This document shows positions 15,401 to 27,400 of a DNA stretch of 64,000 bases, in pieces. Positions within the stretch are counted from its first letter, which is position 1; every line of letters starts with the position of its first letter. The notes below the pieces were generated by a model that was not told the origin of the DNA, ran no database searches, and worked only from the letters and a program-made list of their open reading frames with translations. A program made the translations under genes and the position numbers. Origin of the DNA: Amphiduros pacificus (Eukaryota > Annelida > Polychaeta > Phyllodocida > Hesionidae); the NCBI GenBank assembly GCA_949316495.1, contig OX439009.1, positions 14,492,201 through 14,556,200 of the forward strand, given 5' to 3'.

Positions 15401-18400
15401 CGTTGTATGGTGGTCAACTGTCCACTCCTCTCCATCAACGTGGCATTGGCAATACTCAGCTGCAATATGCAAACAAAAATATGTAATAAGACACAACATA
15501 AAAACATTTTTTCTTCAGTCTTACACTGACGATTTTATAAAAACATGAAGTTGAGATTTTCAGTCATGTGGAGAGAGCCTATTGTTAAAGGGCTGCATAC
15601 CTCGTTCTCCACCGCGACGACCTTGGCCTCCGCCATGGTGAGTTTCTGGGAGAGATTCTGGTTGGATTCCTTGACCTCATTCAGGTCTGAGCCACGACGT
15701 TCCAGCAGCTTGTTCCACTCCTCGTGCTCCTTGTGGTTTGTCCTGAATATTCAATTTTTTTTAAAATATTGTGCAAATTGGACTCAGCTTTTTATGAAGT
15801 TCTGTGTGAATATTATTAATTTCTTACAGATTTCTGGCTCTTCATGAGAGTTCTAGCTGGTATAAATTTGGTATGATTGAACTACATGTATCTATAGAAT
15901 GAGATAAGACAAATGAACACAATTTTTTTGGCCAGATTTGCCAGAGAGGTAAAAATTATACAAAGGCAGTTAAAAGTAAAGCAAAAATAACATTTTTTTA
16001 ATATCCACACTACATTTTAAGAATAATTTTAATTAAATTTTTTTATCTTGATTATCTTACAATAAATCTGTATTGGAAACAGAATCACCCACGATCCCAC
16101 AATCAATACATTCCATACCGTTTTGTAGGATTTGCTTACTATCACTACCAAGCCTTGTACCCACCTTTCGAGTTCGTTCCTGGCCTGCTGTGCCTTGTCT
16201 AGCTCAGTGTTGGCAGCCTCCAGTCTGACGCGTATTGACTCTACCTCCGCCTCCAGCTTCTCCCGCGCTACACGCTCCTTATCCACCGTGGACGTCAGCA
16301 CAGAGTTGTCCGTCTTCATCTGAGACATCTGGACATTGTACTGCATCGAAGCATGCGCCAACGCTTCCTCATTCAATCTCTACAAACAGCATATACTCAT
16401 ACTAAGAATGAGGATGCACATTTTGGAAATATTTCAATATCAAAATATATAGGATGATGTGGGATCTTATCTTAGCTCTAATATCCAAATGGCAATTGCC
16501 TTGGTTTATGTGACCCTATACCGATAATTAAGTGTTTTTGAAAATATTTCTGAACAAGAAATTTTCTTCTTCATTTACCTTACATTATATTTTATTGTCA
16601 AAAATACTAAGTGAGGTTGCCAAAAAATTTGTTTAAAATAATCAAATATCAATTGGCCCCTTTTGCTGGAAAAAACTATTCTGAGATTTTTTACATTGTA
16701 TGGGTCAAATCCTAATGCCTGAAGTAAGAGTTGTGTGGATTATTGCTTTCTTGTAGTGTTCTTATAAAAATGTTTTTGTATTGTTTCCTGGATCTAAAGT
16801 ATTAACCCAGCTTTGCCAGTCAAGAAAAATCAATGATACAAAAGTAGTGTAATGTACAGCACTGTACACAATATGGCCACCTGACTTCATCAACCCCACT
16901 TTACTTTAAAACTGACACTACATTGAGATTAGAAGAATGAGGCACTAAATATTCCAGATTTCTGTGCAAAATACAAGTCACTGTTTGCCATCATCATATT
17001 TTTAAAAAAATAATTGAAAAAAATTGAGTCTCATGGATAATAGATAAGGCTCATCCCCAAACTTACAATGTCATTTTTAAGTTCATCAATTTTGCTTTGC
17101 AGTTCCTCGTTCTCGGAGCTGAGGAGACCTTGTTCATCTTTGTGTCTGTTCCGTTGTCTCTCCATCTCCATCTGGCAACAAAGAAACAGAAACCTCTCAA
17201 CATCCAAACACCCCATAATAACCCTGGCTGGTTTCAGCAGATTTTGTTATATTAGGGTTCAAGCATGCACGAGAGAAATTTTACTCATCCATATCTAATA
17301 CAAAGAAATAGTGATAGGGGATGGAAGGCTTGGAGATTCTAAATTTCGATTCAATAAATTTCTATCATTTCTAAAATAATGAAATTCACATATCCTGGAT
17401 GTGCAGAAATAAATAATTGCATATCAATATTGAAACCCAAATTAACATTGAAAAACATATTGGTGTTCATTTCTCCCAGATTAGTGCTAAGCATTTAAAA
17501 CAGTGCACAATATTATTACCAGTGATCATGAATATATGAGGTCATGCAGGGTCATGACATGACCTCATTTAGCCATACTAGGTGGTGACCTCATATATTC
17601 ACGTCCCGTGGTACCCACCTTGGTAGCATAGAGCTCAGCTTTCATTTTCTCCAAAGTATCTACGGCCTGCTTCCTGGTCTCGTCCGCCTCCTCTAGCTTA
17701 GTGATTGCTTCTGCCTGAGTGATGAAAACAGTTCTAACCAGTGAGCAACAAAACACCTAAAATCTTGATTCTCAAAACTAAAATATTGGAATTTTCTTTA
17801 ACTAAGGCTGTGCACATTTTGGGGGAATAAATCTATTTCTAAGATTTCTAAAGAAGCTAAAATAGCTATCTACAAAAATAAAAACTGTCATAATGTAAAA
17901 AAAAACAAACAAAAAACAACTATAAATATATATTACTTCTCATTCTACATCTGAATGACACTAAGACACTAACATAAACCATGCTGGAAGAACTAATATC
18001 ATTAATACTTGAGGGGTTAAAATAACCCACACTGGAGGGGCTAATATTACCCACACTGGAGGGGCTAGCATTACCCACACTGGAGGGGCTAATATTACCC
18101 ACACTGGAGGGGCTAGCATTACCCACACTGGAGGGGCTAATATTACCCACACTGGAGGGGCTAGCATTACCCACACTGGAGGGGCTAATATTACCCACAC
18201 TGGAGGGGCTAATATTACCCACACTGGAGGGGCTAGCATTACCCACACTGGAGGGGCTAACATTACCCACACTGGAGGGGCTAATATTACCCACACTGGA
18301 GGGGCTAACATTACCCACACTGGAGGAGCTAATATTACCCACACTGGAGGGGCTAACATTACCCACACTGGAGGGGCTAATATTACCCACACTGGAGGGG

Positions 18401-21400
18401 CTAGCATTACCCACACTGGAGGGGCTAATATTACCCACACTGGAGGGGCTAGCATTACCCACACTGGAGGGGCTAATATTACCCACACTGGAGGAGCTAA
18501 TATTACCCACACTGGAGGGGCTAGCATTACCCACACTGGAGGGGCTAATATTACCCACACTGGAGGAGCTAATATTACCCACACTGGAGGGGCTAGCATT
18601 ACCCACACTGGAGGGGCTAATATTACCCACACTGGAGGAGCTAATATTACCCACACTGGAGGGGCTAACATTACCCACACTGGAGGGGCTAATATTACCC
18701 ACACTGGAGGAGCTAATATTACCCACACTGGAGGGGCTAACATTACCCACACTGGAGGGGCTAATATTACCCACACTGGAGGAGCTAATATTACCCACAC
18801 TGGAGGGGCTAATATTTTCCACACTGGAGGAGCTAATATTACCCACACTGGAGGAGCTAACATTACCCACACTGGAGGAGCTAATATTACCCACACTGGA
18901 GGGGCTAATATTACCCACACTGGAGGGGCTAGCATTACCCACACTGGAGGAGCTAATATTACCCACACTGGAGGAGCTAACATTACCCACACTGGAGGAG
19001 CTAATATTACCCACACTGGAGGGGCTAATATTACCCACACTGGAGGTACTAACATTACCCACATTTGAGGGGCCCAATTGTAGCCAATGCCAGTCACAAT
19101 CTACTACACCAACAGAAACTGGTCGCTTCAGAGCACCATATATTGGTCATTTTCACTTTTTTGACTAAGATTGTTTAAGACTTGATCAATGGCATTCAAT
19201 ATTACTTATCTGCAGCATGCCACTGTGCATTAGGAACCTTATTTCAGACATTCTGTGGTGAGAGGTGGAATCAACTACCTCCACATAAAGAATGGCTTAT
19301 GGGGAACAGTAAACCAAGCATACCTAATTCCTTATAAAACTGTAAAACTTATTTTTCTAATGTTTAGTTTTTTTTAAAGGTGTTAATCCTGAGTTATTAA
19401 ACCAAAAACAAGTGCTTAACTATATTAATTTCAAAAACATAGGCATCAGAGATGCATCAACCCTCAGCCCTGGTAACTCATTGCACAACATTCGCTCCAC
19501 ACAATATTTGTGAACAAAACGTCACTGCACCAAGGCAAATTGATGCAGGGGTAAAAAACCCATAAAATCTACTTCCTTTGATAGCTTAGGTGTGTCAAGT
19601 ATCATGAAACTGTCATCATTTACTCTAGAATTATTGATATGGGCCTGTGACCTTGAAAAGCAGGTTAAGGTCACCGTCCATCAAACTCATCTGGAGTCTT
19701 CCCAGATTCTTATGTGTGTCAATTATCATGAAGCTGCCATCATTTGTTCTTAAGTTATCACGATGACAAGGATGATTTCACATAATTGTCCCTGTGACCT
19801 TGAAATCAGGTGAAGGTCATGTTCCATCAAGAGAAGTCTGAGGTCTTCACCAGATGCTTGTGTGTGTCAAATCTCATAAAGCTGCCATCATTCGTTCTTG
19901 AGTTATTGCGATTCTTGGGATTTCACATAATTGTCCCTGTGACCTTGAAAAATAGGTCAAGGTCGCCGTCCACCGAACTAGTCCGAGGTTTTCACCAGAT
20001 GCTTATGCGTGTAAAGTTTCATGAAGCTGCCATCATTTGTTCTTGAGTTATCACGATGACAAGGATGATTTCACATAATTATCCCTGTGACCTTGAAAAG
20101 TAGGTAAAGGTCATGTTTCAAAGAAAAAATTCTGAGGTCTTCACCAGATGCTTGTACGTGTCAAATCTCATAAAGCTGCCATCATTCGTTCTTGAGTTAT
20201 TGCGATTCTTGGGATTTCACATAATTGTCCGTGACCTTGAAAAATAGGTCAAGGTCGCCATCCATCGAACTCATTCGAGGTTTTCACCAGATGCTTTTGT
20301 GTGTCAAGTTTCATGAAGCTGCCATCATTTGTTCTCGAGTTATCGCGATGACAAGATGATTTCACATAATTGTCCCTGTGACCTTGAAAAGTAGGTGAAG
20401 GTCATGTTTCATAGAAAAAATTTTGAGGTCTTCACCAGATACTTATGTGTGTCAAATCTCATAAAGCTACCATTATTCGTTCTTGAGTTATTGTGATTCT
20501 TGGGATTTCACATAATTGTTCCTGTGACCTTGAAAAATAGGTCAAGGTCGCCGTCCATCGAACTAGTCCGAGGTTTTCACCAGATGCATATGTGTGTCAA
20601 GTTTCATGAAGCTGCCATCATTTGTTCTTGAGTTATCGCGATGACAAGGATGTTCGCTACAGACATACATACATACATACATACATACATACATACAGAC
20701 ATACATACATACATACATACATACATACATACATACATACATACATACATACATACATACATACATACATACATACCCACGCCAGGAGTACTGCAATACC
20801 CTCAGCCTGATTACATCAGGGGCTGAGGGTAACAACAATTTTATATTAATGAATATAATATTTTGGAATCGTTTTTTACTCTTCATTGGCAATTCCAAAA
20901 TTTGAAACTATATATCCAAAAATCTTTTTCAAAATAAAGTTTTCAAAATAATATTCACAACTATAAATGATGAGATTGAATGGTCCAATTTATAACACAA
21001 ATTTGGAAATTCAAATTGTTTTTTGTTGAGATTACATGTGTAGTACTCAAATATCTTACCAGTTCCTGGGCTTGGTCCTGCTCAGTACGTGAACATGTAA
21101 ATAAGCCAAAGATGAAATAAAAGCAGAGTGACTGACACACAACACAGTGACAAGCACATAAGTCCTCATAAAACCACCAGCAGACATTCATGTCTTCCCA
21201 AATATATTTATATATTTTATTGTTTCCATGATGAACTCTTTTGAAATAATAAGTTTATCACATAAAACACATTAATTAATAATGAGTTGATTTTTATTCT
21301 GTCTTTTCTTTTTTAAATCTTCTTTTAAATTTTTCAATCCAGTTTTCAGGAATACAAGAATTTTTGGACTCAGATTTAAATATTATTATTGAATAATCCT

Positions 21401-24400
21401 TGTAAATAAATATAAAATTCTACGTGAAAGAATGCACATTTCCGATAATTTAATTATTTCGTCACCTTGATCTGACAGGAAGCACAAACTAATCAAATCT
21501 CAATTCTCAAAACAACTTTCCAACTTCAATATTTGTTCAGTAAAAATCACAAATAAAACTACATCATTTGTATTCTGAAACCTGGATTATCAGTAACTTA
21601 TCAATGTAAATATGATAGGATTGTCACGGTGACCTGTGGTTTATCAGGAATTATGCAGTAGCATATATACATGAGCATTATAAAACAAACAAAGCTAGTG
21701 AAAGTGAAAACATTAATATCTTAAACACAATTATCATTTTAAATTGCAATATTATCAGAAAGTGAAAATATAAATAACATTAAAGAGAAAAAAATTAGTG
21801 AACACAACATTATTAATTTTGTTTGTGATTAAGAACATCATGAAGATTTTAAAAGTTACTTTATTATATTATTATTGTAAATATGTCATCAAATGTTATA
21901 AATATATGTGTTATGTTAAATGAATATGGAACATTGTATAAATTCCAAAATATTTAACAAGGTTTGAAAAATCACAACACCTTGTCAAACAAAAAACTTC
22001 AGTGACAACAGCATAGCATATCAAGATATTCTTAGTAAATTCTTTTTTTTATTCAGCACAATGCTGATTAAGGCCTCTGAACTCACCACTGTATGGGTGT
22101 GTGTGTATCAATCAAGGAGGGGGAGGGGTCAGTGGGGCCCCTGTACGGGTGTGTGTATCAATCAAGGAGGGGGAGGGACCAGTGGGGCCCATGTATGGGT
22201 GGGTGTGTATCAATTAAGAAGGGGGAGGGGTCAGTGGGGCCCCTGTATGGGTGGGTGTGTATCAATCAAGGAGGGGGAGGAGTCAGTGGGGGCCCCTGTA
22301 TGGGTGGGTGTGTATCAATCAAGGAGGGGGAGGAGTCAGTGGGGGCCCCTGTATGGGTGGGTGTGGTATCAATCAAGGAGGGGGAGGGGCCAGTGAGGGC
22401 CCCTGTATGGGTGGGTGTGTATCAATCAAGGAGGGGGAGGGGTCAGTGAGACCTTGTACTGTCAGCCTACCTGTTGTGGGGCCTTCCCCTCTTGGAGGGC
22501 GGTCTGGAAGCGGATCTGTTCCTCGTTGATCTGTTCCTGCAGCTGGCGAGAGCTGCGCTCATGTTGAATGGCTCTCTGCTGATCATCCTTCTCCTCCTCC
22601 AGCTAATAAAACAACATCATCAATAAACACCACCTCCTATCCATTCCATTATCTCATCATATTCATATTTACTACTTCAATTTGAATATTCAAATCCCAG
22701 TTTTATGCTTTAATTTTTTTAATGTACTGCCTGCAATGCATCATGTATCAATTCATTTTCAAAAGAATTTAGATAAATTTAGAATCCCATTTCTTAATAT
22801 TTAATATTCAAATACTCAAAATACGGGTGTTAAAGCCTATAAACTGACCCCTGCACATACACTTATCATTTTGAATTGCTGTCTTGGAAGAATTTACATA
22901 TGAATATTCAATTTGTTATTTTGTTTCTTACCCTAAAAAAAATCTGATTTTATCTCCCCCAAAAATATATATCATTTTATTGAAGCTTGACATGATTTTC
23001 AGCTGAAGATTGGCTCCTTTGGTTGACTAACCTGTTTGATGGTGGCCAGAGAGGTTTTAAGTTCCATCTGTAGATTGCGCATCGAAAGTTCTGCTTTTTG
23101 TTTTGCTTCCACCTCCCTACACAAGATCAGCCAATTGAATATTTTAAAAGCTATTTATGACAATACTGATACACTATTTGATAAAAGCCTTAAACTGACT
23201 AAAGAAAAAATTATTTTTTTAAAATGGAAATTATGTTTGCCTAAATGTGGAATATTATATTGTCAGTTGTATTATGTTGTGAGTACTCACTGAGTGTATT
23301 GTTCTTCCTTCCTGGAGAGCTGCTCTTTTGTTTTATTATAAAGTACATCTGTGTTCTTCCTTTTCTCAAGTTCCTCGCTCAATGTATACCTTTAAGGCAA
23401 CACAACAGGTATGTAAATTTATATTATTCCATATCAAATATCCACCAATAATTCACTTTGAGAAGACAAAAGCTAAAGAAATTTGCTTGGCAAGTGAAAA
23501 CAGTACCTTTACTTAGCTTTTCCGTGAAATTGAAATAACATTTGAACGAAATTTGTCATAAAATTGGAGTTATATTTGAAATAAATTTCAAATTTATTTG
23601 CTTGTTTCTATCAGAGAGATTTACTCACTGCAGACTTCTGATCTTAGCTTCCAGGTCAATCTTGTTCTGTTCAAGTGTGGATTTGGCTCTTGTGATATCT
23701 TCAAGTTTCCTGCAATAAAAAATTGATAAATACAAAAAGATTATATTAAAAAAAAAATCAATACTATGATACATGATATATAAATCACATATCAAATGTT
23801 GGCAGCTAAGCTTACTGTATGAGTTCTGTTCTTTCTTTTTCCAGGTTTTTGCGTTTGTTTTCGAGCGAGACCTTTGCGTTACGTTCCCTGTCCAGCTGGC
23901 GCCGCGAGTCCCGCAGCTGCTCCTGAAGCCTCATGACATTCATCGAATCTGAAATAACAGGAAATAACATAAAACTAACTTTCCTCTTCTCATACATATT
24001 CATCATTGAATTCATTATCATAATCAGTGCACACTGCAATGCTCAGTGACAAATAAAAAGCATCTATTAGACAGAAATTAATTGCAAAAGAAATGTAACC
24101 TTCAAATGACAAGTAATTTTCATTTCTTTCTGCCCCCTTTTGATTGAACTGCCTATTGACGTAATTTACCATATCCTATTGACATTTACCACTGCATACT
24201 GTTTTCGCTTACTGCTGCCAATTGATTTAACTTTCCATTATCTATTCACATACCACTGCCTCCTGCTTTCACTTACCTGAGTTTTACTTCTAACTTCTTA
24301 TTGATTTCACTTACACTGCCTTTTGATTTAACTGACCTTATTGACTTACTATTATTGCCCACTGCTTTCACTTACCACTGCCTGCTGAACTTACCACTGT

Positions 24401-27400
24401 CTATCGATTTCTCTTACCTATTGATTTCACTCATTTCTGCCTGCTGAATTCACTTACCACTGCCAATTGAATTCACTTACCTATTGATTTCACTCATTTC
24501 TGCCTATTGAATTCACTTATCCCTGCCAATTGATTTCACTTACCTATTGATTTCACTCATTTCTGCCTATTGATTTCACTTACCACTGCCAATTGATTTC
24601 ACTTACCATTGCCAATTGATTTCACTTACCGCTGCCTGTTGAATTCACTTACCACTGCCTAATGATTTCACTTACCACTGCCAATTGACTTCACTTACCG
24701 CTGCCTATGGAGAGGTTAAGCTGTGCGCTGGTGTTCAGAGCTTGTGACATATATCCTTCATGGACAGATGCTTCCTGCTCTGTGCTGGAGTAAGACAACC
24801 CATCCTCGTCACCATGGATACCATTGACTGGCACTGAGCTGGTTACATTATTGTGCATTCCCATCATCACCTTGTCTGGCCTAGAAGCATTAAATATGAA
24901 TTGTATGAATTGAAACTTGTGATGTAGTTAAAAGGTGTTATTTTTTTCTATTTTTTCCTTACTGACCTTAGCCCTGTATAATTTCTTATCACAAAACATT
25001 TTTAATATTTCAAAAGAATCAAATATTTGGAGAATTTGCTTTTCTAGCGAAACAAACAAGAATAAATGACAAAGTATCTCAACTAGCTAAATTTTAAGAA
25101 ACAACCAACCAGATCAAATTTGCCAAGTAAAAATAATAGACACTCTGAAACTAAAATGAACAAAACAAACTAGTCCTCTAGCTATGCTTGTAATAGCATT
25201 CATATAACTTCAAAATTGCATTTGCATTCAATGCACTCTCTTCATATAATAAAATATAAACAACACCCACTTTTGTCCTCCATGTTTCTACATGCTGCAC
25301 CATTCTGTTATGGAACCAAACAAGGACAAAGAACAAACCATAGCAATCCTAAAGATGTTTGTGGCTGTCTGTGACAATAGGACAGAACAACAATGGGCAC
25401 ACCATAGCAACCCTTAAGATAGCTGCTAGCTGTCAGTGACAATAGAGCAGAACAACAATGGGCACACCATAGCAACTCTAAAGATGGCTGCTAGCTGTCA
25501 GTGACAATAGAGCAGAACAACAATGGGTACACCATGACAATTTCAAACATGGATGCCTTGCACTTGTGACAAAAGTACCTGTGGACAATGGGTACACCAT
25601 AGCAACATGAAACATGGTCCCCCCATATGGTGAAAAAATACATTTGAAAAAAAAATGTATAATCTGTGGATATCAAACAATAGCAGAAGGGGACCCTGAA
25701 TTTGTATTTTTTTCAGTATACAATATCATTGGTTCATTAACTGATAGGTAAACTATATATAGCATCACCACTGTTTTCTTATTCTTATAAAAATACCAGA
25801 CCTGTCATTCAAACGTCCAGTTAACTGACCATTCATACCCTACCATGATTTTGGTCAGAAGAATATTTCCATCAATATAATGCTCTGCTGCTAACATTCA
25901 TTTGAATTTTCAACCATTATTTGAATCCAATATGTGAAAAGAGCAAGCCCACTGAGCAGACGAGATCTCCTTAGCAACCATTATCTGAATTCATTGTGTG
26001 AAAGGAACAACCCCACTATTGAGACATAATCTCCCTAGCAACCATTATTTGAATTCAATATGTAAAAAGAGCAAGTCCATTTTGAGACAAAATCTCCTTA
26101 ACAACCATTATTTAAAGCCATTGTGTAAAAGGAGCAATAAGGAAACAAAATCTCCTGAGCAACTATTATCTGAATTAATCTTATGAAAGGAGTAAGCCCA
26201 CTGCTGAGACTTAGCAACCATTATTTGAATTCAATATGTGAAAAGAGCAAGCCCACTGAGTGGACGAAATATCCTTAGCAACCATTATCTGAATTCATTG
26301 CGTGAAAGGAGCAAATCCACTATTAAGACAAAATCATCTTGACAACCATAATTTGAATTCATCTTGAGAAAGGAGTAAGCCTGCTACTGAGACAAAATCT
26401 CCTTAGCAACCATTATTTGAATTCAATATGTGATAAAGAGAAAGTGATCTATTGAGACAAAATCTCCTTAACAACCATTATTTGTTGAAAAGAGCGACCC
26501 TAATGAGGAGATAAAATCTCCTTAGCAACCATTATTTGAATTCATCGCATGAAAGGAGCAACCCTACTACTGAGATAAAATTTCCTTGACAACAATTATT
26601 CAAAACCATTGTGTGAGAGGAACACTGAGGAGACAAAATCTCCTTAGCAACCATTATCTGTATCTCTTGAGCAACTTTTCATACTAGGGTGTTTCATTTT
26701 TCGGACTTTTTTTCCGATCAAGCTGCTCATTAAAAGAAATGTTCTCTGATATGTAGTAAACCCACAGAAAAAATTTAAGACCAATCGATCAACTTTTAGA
26801 CCCCCCCCTACCACCTTGTATGTATGACCTCGGAAATCAGTGCTCGGTGGCCATTTTCTGGTTAAAATTCAAGTCTCATTGCCTCATAATTTCATTTTAT
26901 TCAACTCAGGTAGTGTCTGTGTCACACAAATGTAATTTTAAATGTTCCTTAATATTTCAAGATCATTCCCATTTAATTTGGGTCAAAATCATTCAAATTC
27001 AAGACATTAATTCTGAAAAATATACATTTTCAAATTAATTTCACACTCATATCGGATAAATTTTTCACATTATTTCCACATTAACTTCAAATTGAGAATT
27101 ATATTATAGTATGAAAGTTCACAGATTTGTCTCCATTTCATTTTTAGCTCTGCTGAGACTCAGAGCTTTAGGAGTGGGGAAAATGTCTGTCTGTCCGTCC
27201 GTCTGTCAAAATTTCTTTGAAAGTCTTCTTCTCCAAAACTACCAGTAATATATGTTTCAAATTTGTCTTTCACTCCCCATTTCTGCTACATCTTTGACAA
27301 ATACCACTACTTTAACAATAGCTGCCATTTGTCTGTATTCCTCATCATCTTGCCAGTGCTCTGGTGGTAAAGGGAGCCATCTTCCATCCATTCCTAGGAG

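Larger units (their letters stand above)
19455..20835 (+). mobile_element. pearl/HINE-like Helentron-related element
   Basis: Order: CCCTCAGCCC near the left end (19461), a core of seven 146-bp monomers, an ACAT tetranucleotide tract (20663-20777), and a 35-bp 3' hairpin (20797-20831, arms TACCCTCAGCC and GGCTGAGGGTA). The left motif matches the left arm of the hairpin, as in non-autonomous Helentron-associated elements and the bivalve pearl family. Monomers alternate between two types, so the true unit is about 292 bp. No protein is encoded. Exact ends are uncertain by about 10 bp. Confidence 0.75.
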
